Assembly: GCA_947629675.1 (NCBI GenBank)
Contig: CANREM010000006.1
Span: 18,785-82,784 of the forward strand
DNA: 64,000 nucleotides
From: an uncultured Clostridia bacterium
Lineage (GTDB): Bacteria > Bacillota > Clostridia > Christensenellales > Borkfalkiaceae
Direction: 5' to 3'
Below, piece by piece: positions 16,679 to 25,600 of this stretch. Both the position numbers and the translations under genes were made by a program. A model generated the notes under the pieces. That model searched no databases. It worked only from the letters and a program-made list of their open reading frames with translations, and was not told the origin of the DNA. The first letter of the stretch is position 1, and each line of letters starts with the position of its first letter.

Positions 16679-17299
16679 ATGGAAACCAAGGGAAAATTTA
16701 TCGTATTCGAAGGGACGGACGGCAGCGGGAAATCCACGCAGATCCGTCTCCTTTCCCAATATCTTCAAGGGAAGGGCATCCCCGTATTCGAGACGCATGA
16801 GCCGACTGCTTCGCCCATCGGGGAGGTGGTGCGCGCCTGTATGAGCGGTCGCATCGATACCGACGAGCGGGCGATCGCCCTCCTCTTTGCGGCAGACAGG
16901 ATCGACCATATCGGCTGTATCAAGCAAAAGATAAAGGAAGGCTACACCGTCCTTTGCGACAGGTACTACTTTTCCTCCTTCGCCTATAACGGCGGGCTTG
17001 TCCCCCTCGATTGGGTGATCGAACTCAACCGCCCCGCCATGGAGCTTCTCCGCGCCGACCTCACGATCTTTCTGGATGTGAACGTGGAGGAGACGATGAA
17101 CCGCGTCCTCCGCCGTACCGCGCGGGAACGCTATGAGAACGTGGAGCGGCAGCTCATCACCCGCAAGAACTACTTCGAGGTGTTCGACCGATTCAAGGAG
17201 GGAGAGAACATCGCGATTGTGAAGAGCGAATGCAGCAAAGAGGCGACGCAGGCGTCCATCCGCAAGCTCGCAGACGCATTGTTCGGAGGGAGCGTATGA
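16679..17299 (+). CDS. tmk: Thymidylate kinase
   Basis: A 206-aa P-loop kinase that phosphorylates dTMP to dTDP. The P-loop is FEGTDGSGKSTQ (about 9-20), the DRY motif CDRYYFSS is at about 95, and a basic LID-like segment (RVLRRTARERYENVE) is at about 142-156. ATG 16679 opens the conserved KGKFIVFEG strand; the frame is open upstream but would cross the promoter. It heads an operon in which each next start overlaps the previous stop (ATGA). A thymidylate kinase leading rimM-trmD is not the classical arrangement (ffh-rpsP-rimM-trmD). Confidence 0.93.
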   Translation: METKGKFIVFEGTDGSGKSTQIRLLSQYLQGKGIPVFETHEPTASPIGEVVRACMSGRIDTDERAIALLFAADRIDHIGCIKQKIKEGYTVLCDRYYFSSFAYNGGLVPLDWVIELNRPAMELLRADLTIFLDVNVEETMNRVLRRTARERYENVERQLITRKNYFEVFDRFKEGENIAIVKSECSKEATQASIRKLADALFGGSV

Positions 17300-17796
17300 G
17301 AGAACTCGTCATCGGGACCGTCTTGAAGCCGCAGGGCATCCGCGGTGAAGTGAAGATCAAGCCCTACACCGACAGCGCGGAGGCCTTCCGCGAGATTGGG
17401 CGTATCTTCCTTTCGGGAATGGAATATAAGATCCTCTCCGTCCGCACGGGGGACGGCTTTGTCTATTTGGGCCTTCGCGGCGTCGCCGATCGCAATGCGG
17501 CCGAACTTCTCCGCGGGAAGGACGTCGTCATCCCCCGCGAGGAGGCCCCCGTTCTCCCCGAGGGGAGCTATTACATCGATGACATTTTGGGGAGCGATCT
17601 CGTGACCGAGGAGGGGGAAACGCTCGGCACCCTCAAGGCGGTGACGCAGGCGGCGACGGACATCTACACCCTTTTGACGGCGGACGGAAAGGAGATCCTC
17701 TTTCCCGCAGCAAAGGGCGTCGTGCTCGCCGTGGACACCGAAAACAAACGGCTCACCCTCTCCAAGAAGAGATTTTCAGAGGTCGCCGTGCTATGA
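17296..17796 (+). CDS. rimM: Ribosome maturation factor RimM
   Basis: A 166-aa protein. The N-terminal RimM barrel begins VIGTVLKPQGIRGEVKIKPY, and the C-terminal PRC barrel includes DILGSDLVTEEGETLG. It assists maturation of the 30S head by binding S19. Start ATG 17296 overlaps the tmk stop (ATGA) and is preceded by CGGAGGGAG. It is coupled again to trmD by ATGA. Confidence 0.93.
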   Translation: MRELVIGTVLKPQGIRGEVKIKPYTDSAEAFREIGRIFLSGMEYKILSVRTGDGFVYLGLRGVADRNAAELLRGKDVVIPREEAPVLPEGSYYIDDILGSDLVTEEGETLGTLKAVTQAATDIYTLLTADGKEILFPAAKGVVLAVDTENKRLTLSKKRFSEVAVL

Positions 17797-18458
17797 AAAT
17801 CACCATCCTGACCCTCTTTCCCGAGATGTTCTCCGCCCTCGGAGCGAGCATCCTCGGCCGCGCACAGAAGGAGAAAAAACTCGAACTCGAAATCGTGGAT
17901 ATTCGCGATTACACCGAGGACAAGCATAAGAAGTGCGACGACTATCCCTTCGGCGGCGGCGCGGGCATGGTGATGATGGCGCAGCCCATCGGAAGCGCGA
18001 TCGAGGCCGTAGATCCCGGACATGGTGCCCGCAGGATCTATCTCTCCCCCAAGGGAAGGACGCTCAGGCAGGAGCATATCTTCCGCCTTGCGGAGGAGGA
18101 ACACCTCGTGCTTCTCTGCGGCCACTACGAGGGCGTGGACCAGCGGGCGATCGACCTTTTTATCGACGAGGAAATTTCCATAGGCGACTATGTGCTGACG
18201 GGCGGAGAACTGCCCGCAATGGTACTTGTAGACTGCGTTTCGCGGTATATAGACGGGGTAATTTCCCCCTCTTCGCTTGTGGACGAGAGCTTCTCGGACG
18301 GCCTCCTCGAGTACCCGCAATATACCCGCCCCGTCGAATACAGGGGGCTATCCGTCCCCGAAGTGCTGCGCGGCGGCAACCACGCCGAGATCGACAAATG
18401 GCGGCACGAACAGGCACTCAAAATCACAGAGAAAAATCGGCCCGACCTCTTAAAATGA
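17793..18458 (+). CDS. trmD: tRNA (guanine37-N1)-methyltransferase
   Basis: A 221-aa SPOUT methyltransferase that methylates G37 of tRNAs to prevent frameshifting. Signatures are DDYPFGGGAGMVM (about 50), LCGHYEGVDQRAID (about 109) and the trefoil-knot SAM site ISIGDYVLTGGELPA (about 130). It overlaps rimM by four bases. Length is slightly short of 240 but complete. Confidence 0.95.
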   Translation: MKITILTLFPEMFSALGASILGRAQKEKKLELEIVDIRDYTEDKHKKCDDYPFGGGAGMVMMAQPIGSAIEAVDPGHGARRIYLSPKGRTLRQEHIFRLAEEEHLVLLCGHYEGVDQRAIDLFIDEEISIGDYVLTGGELPAMVLVDCVSRYIDGVISPSSLVDESFSDGLLEYPQYTRPVEYRGLSVPEVLRGGNHAEIDKWRHEQALKITEKNRPDLLK

Positions 18459-18493
18459 GCCTCATCTCTCAGACATGGGTGCCTCATTTTTGT
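18454..18493 (+). terminator. Terminator after trmD
   Basis: AAAATGAG / CTCATTTT arms with a long loop, followed by T. It precedes the rbgA start by only about 35 bases. Confidence 0.6.
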
Positions 18494-18528
18494 TCCAAGA
18501 TACGAAACCCTCCCAAGGAAGGCAATGC

Positions 18529-19392
18529 GTGAAGACCATTTCGTGGTTTCCCGGCCACATGGCGAAGGCCATGCGGATGATGGAGGAAAACATCAAACTA
18601 TGCGACGCCGTCGCCCTCGTTCTCGACGCACGCTGTCCCGCCGCGAGCTTCAATGCGCGGCTCCTTTGCTATGCGGGCGCACGGCCCGTCCTCTATATTC
18701 TCAATAAGGCGGACCTTGCCGACCCTTCCGCCACCGAGCGCACGCTCTCCCTTCTCAAAAGTGCGGGCAAAAAGGCAGTAAAGCTCAACGCGGGCGCGTC
18801 CTCTTCGGGCCGCATCCTGCGGGAGGCGATGGAGGAGGTCTGCGCCGAGAAGGCGGCAAGGCTCAAGGAAAGGGGGAGCGCGCGCCCTCTCCGTTTCCTC
18901 GTCGCAGGCATTCCCAATACGGGGAAGAGTACCCTCATCAACCTGCTCGCGGGCGGGAAGAAGGCACAGACGGGGGACAAGGCGGGCGTCACGCGGGGCA
19001 AACAATGGGTGAAGTGCGGGGCGTTCGAACTCATGGATACCCCTGGAACGATGCCCCCCTCCTGCGAAAATCAGACCTTAGCACGTCGGCTTGCCTTTGT
19101 GGGGAGCATCAACGACGACATCCTCGCCATGGACGAGATCGCCCTCTGCCTTCTCGAGGAGCTTTCCGCAAAATATCCCGCCGCACTCTCCGGGCGGTAC
19201 GCGATCGAAGGGGGACTTTCTCCCCTCGAAATGCTTGATATGGTGTGCAAAAAGCGGGGATTTATCGTGCGCGGGGGAGAGTTCGACTACGACCGCGGCG
19301 AGCGGGCACTCATCGACGATCTTCGGAAGGGAAAGCTCGGCCGCGTCACCTTCGACGGCGAGGAAGATCTCCGCGCCGCAGGGCTTCTGTAG
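18529..19392 (+). CDS. rbgA: Ribosome biogenesis GTPase RbgA (YlqF)
   Basis: A 287-aa circularly permuted GTPase needed for late 50S assembly. Motif order is permuted: G4 NKAD, then G1 GIPNTGKST, then G3 DTPGT. The N-terminus ISWFPGHMAKAMR is diagnostic. The GTG at 18529 was chosen because it gives this N-terminus and follows AAGGAAGG at good spacing; the longer frame from 18475 would start inside the trmD terminator. rnhB follows 10 bases later. Confidence 0.93.
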   Translation: MKTISWFPGHMAKAMRMMEENIKLCDAVALVLDARCPAASFNARLLCYAGARPVLYILNKADLADPSATERTLSLLKSAGKKAVKLNAGASSSGRILREAMEEVCAEKAARLKERGSARPLRFLVAGIPNTGKSTLINLLAGGKKAQTGDKAGVTRGKQWVKCGAFELMDTPGTMPPSCENQTLARRLAFVGSINDDILAMDEIALCLLEELSAKYPAALSGRYAIEGGLSPLEMLDMVCKKRGFIVRGGEFDYDRGERALIDDLRKGKLGRVTFDGEEDLRAAGLL

Positions 19393-19401
19393 GGGAGAAA
19401 G

Positions 19402-20022
19402 ATGGATATTCCGACCTTTGAAAGAGAATACGCCGCGAAGGGCTTTTCCGCCGTCGCGGGGGTGGATGAAGTGGGCCGCGGACCGCTTGCCGGCCCTGTC
19501 GTCTGCGCCGCCGTCATCATGCCCCTCGAGGAGGAGAAGCGCGTCCTTGGCGTGGACGACAGCAAGAAGCTCTCCAAACGCAAGCGGGAAAAACTTGCCG
19601 AGGAGATCAAGAAGGCCGCCCTCGCCTACTCCATCCAAGAGGTGGACGAGGAGACGATCGACGCCGTGAATATCCTGCAGGCGACCCGCCTCGGCATGAA
19701 GCGCGCCGTCGAATCTCTCGACCTTCCCGCGGACATGGTACTCACCGACGGCAACATGACCCTCGATATCGACGCCCCGCAGAGGAGCATCATAAAGGGG
19801 GACGCCCTCGTCTACAGCATCGGTGCGGCGAGCATCCTCGCCAAAGTCTACCGCGACAAACTTATGGAAGAGCGTGCCGCCGAGTACCCCGAATATGGGT
19901 TTGAAAGGAACGCGGGCTACGGGACCGCCGAACACATCGCAGCCATAAAGAAGGTGGGGATATGCAAAATTCACAGAAGGACTTTCGTAAAAAACTTCTG
20001 GGACGGCAAGGAGAGACCTTAG
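19402..20022 (+). CDS. rnhB: Ribonuclease HII
   Basis: A 206-aa endonuclease that cuts RNA at RNA-DNA junctions, including single misincorporated ribonucleotides. The DEDD carboxylates are in GVDEVGRGPLAGP (Asp-Glu), VDDSKKLS, MVLTDGN and ALVYSIGAASILAKVYRD. The C-terminal HP.Y-like segment is EYGFERNAGYGTAEH. GGGGAGAAAG precedes the ATG. yraN begins inside its 3' end. Confidence 0.95.
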   Translation: MDIPTFEREYAAKGFSAVAGVDEVGRGPLAGPVVCAAVIMPLEEEKRVLGVDDSKKLSKRKREKLAEEIKKAALAYSIQEVDEETIDAVNILQATRLGMKRAVESLDLPADMVLTDGNMTLDIDAPQRSIIKGDALVYSIGAASILAKVYRDKLMEERAAEYPEYGFERNAGYGTAEHIAAIKKVGICKIHRRTFVKNFWDGKERP

Positions 20023-20324
20023 CCTGTAAATATCTCAAAAAGCACGGATATAAGCTCTTAAAGCGCAACTATACCACCCCCTTCGGGGAGGCGGACATCA
20101 TTGCAAGGAGCCGCGACGGCTACATCTGCTTCGTGGAGGTCAAGACGAGGGAATCGGACGCATTCGGGCTTCCCGCCGAGGCCGTCACCCGCGAGAAACA
20201 GCGGCGGTATCGCATGATCGCGAACTTCTTTTGCAGCACCCTCCGCCGCGAGATGCCCGTCCGCTTCGACGTCGCCTCCATTCTGGACGGCGAGATCGAG
20301 TACTTTGAAAATGCTTTTATCTGA
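19962..20324 (+). CDS. yraN: YraN family (UPF0102) putative endonuclease
   Basis: A 120-aa protein of the restriction-endonuclease fold. Family motifs are GRQGETLACKYLKKHGY, NYTTPFGEADIIA (active-site Glu-Asp) and FVEVKTR (E-x-K). It usually sits next to rnhB, as here. It overlaps the rnhB 3' end by 61 bases, more than usual; the ATG at 19962 follows AAGGTGGGG. Function is unproven; family members are linked to DNA uptake or repair. Confidence 0.85.
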   Translation: MQNSQKDFRKKLLGRQGETLACKYLKKHGYKLLKRNYTTPFGEADIIARSRDGYICFVEVKTRESDAFGLPAEAVTREKQRRYRMIANFFCSTLRREMPVRFDVASILDGEIEYFENAFI

Positions 20325-20330
20325 ATAGTG

Positions 20331-20360
20331 GAAACGCCGCCTCTCACAGGCGGCGTTTTC
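20331..20360 (+). terminator. Terminator after yraN
   Basis: GAAACGCCGCCT / AGGCGGCGTTTTC stem around CTCAC. Confidence 0.85.
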
Positions 20361-20366
20361 ATTGTT

Positions 20367-20490
20367 TGCGAAACGCATATCTGCGGCGCGATACTTCGTC
20401 GTGTCAACCGCGTCATTCCGAGGCACGAAGTGCCGAGAGAATCCCCCGATACGAAGTCCACTTGCTTCTCCGCGTTTTAACGGTAACTTA
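20367..20490. repeat. Family A palindromic element interrupted by a family B hairpin
   Basis: The left end GAAACGCATATCTGCGGCGCGATACTTCGTCG and right end CTTCTCCGCGTTTTAACGGTAAC match other family A copies. The middle is a family B unit (GTCATTCCGAG, stem GGCAC/GTGCC at 20422-20434, then CGAGAGAATCC and CGAAGTCCACTT). Confidence 0.65.
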
Positions 20491-20611
20491 AAGACGGACT
20501 CCATGTTTTCTCCTCATCTCGACGCGCCAAAGGCGCGGAGGAGATCCCTACAGACCCACGTCGGCACATTGAGAGGGGATTCCCTCGGCTTCGCCTCGGA
20601 ATGAGGGCAGG

Positions 20612-20700
20612 TCCCACGCGTCATGCTGAGCCTGTCGAAGCATCGCCTTAGCATAAAAATGATGTGACCCTTCGACTGCGCTCAGGGTGACGAATTTTAG
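20612..20700. repeat. Family B repeats in both orientations
   Basis: CGTCATGCTGAGCCTGTCGA followed by AGCATC, and an inverted CTTCGACTGCGCTCAGGGTG sequence. No gene is seen between 20325 and 20720. Confidence 0.55.
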
Positions 20701-20720
20701 AACACTGTTTGATTCTAAAA

Positions 20721-21380
20721 TCAGCCGAACAGTTTTTTGAGCTTGCATTCGACGATGCAGGCCACGGCGATGAGGGCGGCAATAAATATCGCTGCGAGCG
20801 AAACAATGACTACCATGTCCGCGATGCCATGCAAGAAAACCGCTATGATCGCATATACGGCGGCCACGGCGAACATGATGAGCGCGACCTTGCAGAACAT
20901 CTCGGCCGTCGCCGCCTGCGCAAAGCTCCAGGCCGTGTCGCTCTGCATTGACCGCCGCGTACGGTAGCCGACAAATTTGTTCCGCTTGGGCGGGAAGATC
21001 TGTATCATTGCGCCGATCAGGGCGGCAAGTACGGGGAAGAAAAAGGCGAACGCGATCTCCATGAGAAAGAGAACATCCACCTCCTGCCGTTGGGCGCGGA
21101 AATATACCGCGAGTACCGCGACAAAGATGCAGACGCATGCTTCGGCGAGAAGGGCAAACACGAGCCGCGCTTGCCTTCGCACTGCATTTGCGGACAGAAG
21201 TTCGTCGAGAGAGACCTTGAACAGCTCCGCAATCGACACGAGGATCTCGATGGAAGGGTATCCCCGCCCCTGTTCATAGTTGGAGACCGCCTGCCGCGTG
21301 ATGTGCAGCTTTTGGGCGAGTTCCTCCTGCGTGAGGTTGGATTCCTTCCGCATAAGTTTGAGTTTTTCGGAAAATTCCAT
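20721..21380 (-). CDS. XRE regulator fused to an SdpI-like membrane domain
   Basis: A 219-aa protein. Residues 1-65 are a Cro/C1 helix-turn-helix (LTQEELAQKLHITRQAVSNY, then LFKVSLDELLS). The rest is membrane-embedded, with four predicted helices: about 72-93, 102-127, 163-188 and 190-214. Between helices 2 and 3, NKFVGYRTRRSMQSDTAWSF matches the SdpI signature (N-x-x-x-GYRT-x-x-S ... W). SdpI is the Bacillus immunity protein and signal receptor for the SdpC toxin. A membrane-tethered repressor that senses or resists a toxin is inferred. AGGAG precedes the ATG. Confidence 0.8.
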   Translation of the reverse strand: MEFSEKLKLMRKESNLTQEELAQKLHITRQAVSNYEQGRGYPSIEILVSIAELFKVSLDELLSANAVRRQARLVFALLAEACVCIFVAVLAVYFRAQRQEVDVLFLMEIAFAFFFPVLAALIGAMIQIFPPKRNKFVGYRTRRSMQSDTAWSFAQAATAEMFCKVALIMFAVAAVYAIIAVFLHGIADMVVIVSLAAIFIAALIAVACIVECKLKKLFG

Positions 21381-21439
21381 GTTTTCTCCTCCGCTCGCAG
21401 GATGATATATCTATGAGCATATCCGCGCAGAGCGATTTT

Positions 21440-21468
21440 ATCATAGAAAAAACATTTTTCCCTGTCAA
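21440..21468 (-). promoter_or_regulatory. Promoter of the XRE-SdpI gene
   Basis: On the minus strand: TTGACA (21463-21468), 17-base spacer, TATGAT (21440-21445). The leader is about 55 bases and ends in GGAGGAGAAAAC before the ATG. Confidence 0.75.
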
Positions 21469-21542
21469 GTGGTCGGGAGATTTCAAGGCGACACGATCGC
21501 TTGCGCACCCTCTACCCGTGCGAGAGGGCACTGTTTTTCGTG

Positions 21543-21660
21543 ACCCGCGTCATGCCGAGGGGCATAGCCCCGAGAGGATCCCCCCATACGAAGTCCACAA
21601 GGCTTCCCCCTCGAAAGGGGGAAGCTGTCACGCTTTGCGTGACTGATGAGGGTTGGCTGC
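21543..21660. repeat. Family B plus family C dispersed repeats
   Basis: GTCATGCCGAG, stem GGGGC/GCCCC (21559-21571), GAGAGGATCC and CGAAGTCC (family B), then CTTCCCCCTCGAAAGGGGGAAG, TCACGCTTTGCGTGA and TGATGAGGGTTGG (family C). Confidence 0.7.
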
Positions 21661-21666
21661 TGTATA

Positions 21667-22107
21667 TCAATAATCCGTTCTTCCGACGAGATAGTCCAGC
21701 GAGACATTCAGAAAGTTTGCGAGCGCAAAGAGGGTGGGCAGGATCGGCAGTTGTCCGTGCGACCAATTTGTGAAAAACGCGTCTTTGATCTGCGTGTGTT
21801 CGGTGACTGAAAATCGCGTCACGCCCTGCTCCTCCATGATGCGGCGAAGGCGCGGGTAGAAGGGAGGGAGCGGCCGCGGCGGAACGCTCTCGAACTTGTC
21901 GGAAAGCCCCGCGATGTAGTCGAGGGAACAAGAAAAATAGTCGGCGAGTTTTACCGCACTTGAGAAGGTGGGAAAGGAATCCCCGCGCAGCCACGAACGG
22001 ATGGATGAACCCGCGATGTGCGTCTCCCGTGCAAGCGTCTCCGAACGCATTTCCCGCTCCGCCATCAGTTCTTTGAGCCTCTCCGAGAAAATCGACAAAT
22101 TCTCCAT
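21667..22107 (-). CDS. Tandem-duplicated XRE helix-turn-helix protein
   Basis: A 146-aa protein made of two Cro/C1-type units. Unit 1 (about 5-68) ends CSLDYIAGLSD; unit 2 (about 78-146) ends VSLDYLVGRTDY. Each ending is the normal C-terminus of a single-domain XRE repressor, so the gene is an internal duplication linked by a Pro-rich hinge (PPRPLPPF). ATG 22107 was chosen because AAGGGGGAAG lies just upstream; the longer frame to 22350 would cover the divergent promoter. It may bind the 13-bp inverted repeat at 22140-22177. Confidence 0.8.
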   Translation of the reverse strand: MENLSIFSERLKELMAEREMRSETLARETHIAGSSIRSWLRGDSFPTFSSAVKLADYFSCSLDYIAGLSDKFESVPPRPLPPFYPRLRRIMEEQGVTRFSVTEHTQIKDAFFTNWSHGQLPILPTLFALANFLNVSLDYLVGRTDY

Positions 22108-22139
22108 AAACTTCCCCCTTTTCGACATTATTTTATTCC

Positions 22140-22188
22140 AAGAACTACGCCATTTTGTTTGCTCTGGCGTCGTTCTTTGGGGTATAAT
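22140..22188. promoter_or_regulatory. Inverted-repeat operator and promoter of the 50-aa gene
   Basis: AAGAACTACGCCA (22140-22152) and TGGCGTCGTTCTT (22165-22177) form a 13-bp inverted repeat with one mismatch and a 12-base centre. It spans the -35/spacer of a rightward promoter (TTGCTC 22159-22164, 18-base spacer, TATAAT 22183-22188), as expected for a repressor site. Confidence 0.65.
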
Positions 22189-22240
22189 ATTGGCACAAGG
22201 ATCAAGCGCGCGATCCAATCGCAAAAAGGAGGAAATTGTC

Positions 22241-22393
22241 ATGGAGAAGACAAAGATCGACGCAGAAGAGATCGTAGAGGAAATCCTTCCCCTTTTAAGG
22301 GAATATTTTGTCGCAGAATGTCTTTCTTGCGGGAAGGCGATAAAACTCATATTTTCCGACGGACGATCTGTAACGCTTACGGTTGAGGCGTAA
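22241..22393 (+). CDS. Small acidic protein of unknown function
   Basis: A 50-aa protein with a helical acidic N-terminus (KIDAEEIVEEILPLLREYF), a CLSC cysteine pair in the middle and a beta-like end (AIKLIFSDGRSVTLTVEA). AAAGGAGGA precedes ATG 22241, and a promoter with an operator-like palindrome and a terminator flank it, so it looks like a real, regulated gene. I do not recognise a family. It is divergent from the tandem-XRE gene, which probably controls it. Confidence 0.7.
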   Translation: MEKTKIDAEEIVEEILPLLREYFVAECLSCGKAIKLIFSDGRSVTLTVEA

Positions 22394-22398
22394 AGAAA

Positions 22399-22426
22399 GC
22401 GGCTTCCCTTTCACGGGGAAGCCGTT
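22399..22426 (+). terminator. Terminator after the 50-aa gene
   Basis: CGGCTTCCC / GGGAAGCCG stem with loop TTTCACG, then TTTTA. Confidence 0.8.
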
Positions 22427-22447
22427 TTACGTATTTCATTTTATTTT

Positions 22448-22506
22448 TTCTCCCCCAAAGCTCCTCCTCGGGGAGGAGCTGTCACGCTCCGCGTGAGAAA
22501 GGGGGG
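22448..22506. repeat. Family C dispersed repeat
   Basis: AGCTCCTCCTCGGGGAGGAGCT hairpin followed by GTCACGCTCCGCGTGA, the same two-stem design as other C units. Confidence 0.6.
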
Positions 22507-22547
22507 TGGGGCGCAATAAAAAATTTTTTTCCGGCGGGGCGGGAGGG

Positions 22548-22576
22548 TTGCATTCCGCGCGCGGAAATGGTATAAT
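22548..22576 (+). promoter_or_regulatory. Promoter of the DUF4011 helicase
   Basis: TTGCAT (22548-22553), 17-base spacer containing CCGCGCGCGG, TATAAT (22571-22576). A 50-base leader carries GGGAGGG before ATG 22630. Confidence 0.75.
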
Positions 22577-22629
22577 AATCGTAAACATATCGCATAATTG
22601 ACCCGCGACATAAGCGGGAGGGAATTTTT

Positions 22630-25600
22630 ATGGCAGCAAAAAAGAAGATCCGTATCGATGAAAAAGTGACGCTCGACCTTCGCTTTCCGAAGTACGTCGG
22701 GTATCTCGATTATCTCCTCGCGACTCCCGCGTCCATCCGCATCAGGAGCACCTTCGAGGAGGCTCTTCCCCTCACCGTTTCGGCGACCTCCGAGGGGGGG
22801 CTTCTTCTGCCCTTCGAAAAGAGCGTGGAGGTGCCCTTCGAAAGCACCGTCCGCATCGAGCAGAGCGGCATCTTTTCTCCGCTTTATCTCGCCGAAAACA
22901 GCGAATTTCGCTCTGTCACGATCAACGTTGCCGCCCGCCATGAAAACAAGACGGTCGCCTCCGCCGAGGCGCAGCTCACCGTGCTTCCCTTCGACGTATG
23001 GGAGGGGCTTTCGGGCAATGCCGAGCGCGTCGCATGCTTCGTGCGGCCCCGCCTTCCCGACTGTTCCGTCATTTTGACGGATGCGGGGAGAAGGCTCAAG
23101 CGGTGGAGGGCGGACGCCGAGTTCTACGGATACACGGGGACGGATAAGAACACCGTGCGGCAGATCATCGCCGCTGTCTATGCCTCCGTCAAGGCGCACG
23201 GCGTCTCGGAGGAGGCGTGCGATCTGACGCAGCCGCTCTCTGCAGCCAAGGAGGGGTCCGTCCTCAAGGGGGGGAGTGCCTCCCTCTTTCAGATCGCCCT
23301 GCTCGCGGCGGGTTGTATCGAGGCGGCAGGCTTGCACCCCGTCATCGCCATCGGGAAGAAGAGCGTCGGCGTGGGGGCTTGGCTGTATGATACCTGCTTT
23401 TTAGACCCCGTCACCGACGATGACGACATCGTCTCCAAATATGTCGCGGACGGCATCAACAACCTCTGTTTCTTCGACGCCGCCGATCTGTTTGTGGACA
23501 GCAACTCCCTCTTCACTCCCTCCGAACACCACTTCCGCGCCAAGCTCAAGGAGGAGCATTTCGACATCTTCGTGGATGTGAAACGCTGCCGCATGGGCGG
23601 CATCCCCGTCTGCCCGATGCGCGGGAAGGGGATAGAGGGCTACGAAGTTTACGAAAACGAACAGGAGGACGGCTCCCCCAAGCCTCTGCCCGTATTCAAG
23701 GGGCTGAAACTCGACGGCAAACAGCCAAAGAACAAGCAGTGGGAGCGCAGGCTTTTGGACCTCACGGGCAAGAATGCCCTGCTCGTCTTTACGGGCAAGA
23801 ATGCCCTGCACCTCTCCTCCGCGGGGTGCGACATGCTCTATTCCCGCCTCATGGGCGAGGGGAGCATGAAGCTCAGGGCGGGCGGCGAGGAGGCCAAGAT
23901 CGGAGCGGAGCTTTCCCCGCAGAAGAAGGCCCTCATCGCCCTCGAACAGCAAAAGGGGGTGCTGCGCGTCCTCGAACCCGTCAAATCGGCGTCGGAGACC
24001 GCCTTAAAGCTCATCCGCAAGAACCGTGAGGCGGGGGAGGAGGCGGGCGCGAAAATTCTGTATCTCGCTCTCGGTTTCCTCAAATATGTGAGCCGCGAGG
24101 ACGGCATGCCCAAGTTTGCCCCCCTCGTCCTCGTCCCCGTCGGGATCACCCGTGCGAAGGGAAACGAGGATTTCTCCCTCACGGCGGGGGAGGAGGGCTT
24201 CTTTGTCAACGCCACCCTGCTCGAATTTTTGAAACAGGAATTCAACATCGACATCCGCGGCCTCGGCGGGGACGTCTCCGCCCTCAAGATCTCCGAGATC
24301 GTGGCCATGGTGCGCGCCGAGACGGCGGGCATGAAGGGCTGGGAGGTCGTGGAGGACGCCTTCGTTGCGGCCTTCTCCTTCCAGAGATTCCTCCTTTGGA
24401 ACGACATCCGCACCCACATCGGTGCGCTCAGGAAAAATGAAAACGTCGCGAACCTTCTCGCGGGAAGGGCGGAGCGGCGCAAGACGCCCGCCGCGGCGGA
24501 GGAGGATGCGGCAGACCCCGAGGAAGTGCTTCTCCCGCTCCCCGCCGACAGTTCGCAGTTCTCTGCGATCTCCCTCGCGAACACGGGTGCCTCCTTTGTC
24601 CTCCACGGCCCTCCCGGGACGGGCAAGAGCCAGACCATCACGAACATCATCGCAAACGCCCTCATGCGGGGCAAGCGGGTCATCTTCGTCGCCGAAAAGA
24701 AGGCCGCGCTCGACGTCGTCAAAAAGCGTTTGGACGCGATCGGCATCGGCGAATTCTGTCTTGAACTGCATTCCAATAAGACGGACAAGGGGGATGTTCT
24801 CCGCCGCATGGAGGCGACGCTTGCTCTCGGCGGAAAGGCGCGGGAGGCGGGCTTCGGCGAAAAGACGAGAGAACTCATCGCCCTCCGCGAGGAGCTGAAG
24901 GAGCCGATGGAGGCGTTGCACAAAAAACGCCGTCTCGGCATCTCCGTCTATGGGGCGGTCCTCGGCTATCTCGAAAACAAGACCGCGCCCGACATCCTCG
25001 ACATCGAGACCGCCTTCTACGACACTCTCACCGAGGAAAAACTCTCCCGCTGCAAGAGCATGATATTATCTGCTGCGGCGGCGGCCAAGGAGTGCGGCGG
25101 CGTGGTGAGTTCTCCCTTCGAGAACGTCAACCTCACCGAATATTCGCAGGAAGTGCGCGACCGCATTCTCTGCGCCTCGGAGGTCGTCCTCACCGAGATC
25201 AAGCATCTGCGCTCCTATCTCGCCCTCTTCCTCGAATTCTACCGCCAGCGCGTCTCCACCCTCACGCGGAAGAAACTTCTCTCCCTTGCGGAGATCGCGA
25301 AGATCCTCTCTTCGGGCGAGTGCAGAAAGTATTTTGCGGGGCAGGAGGAGGGAGCGTTCTACCTCTTCTACAACGCCAACCGCAGGCTGGACACCTGCCT
25401 TGCCTATTATTTCAAGAACTTCCGCTCTCTCGTCGATCTCGACGATGCGGCGGAGATCGCGAAGCTGCTCGAGAGCGGCGGCGATTGGAGGCTGTCGAAG
25501 GCGGCGCGGGCGGCGGCAAAGAAGCTCGCGAAAGTCGCCATTCATGAACTTAAAGAGGAGGACGTCCCCAAATTTTTGCAGACGCTCGTCGACATCGACG

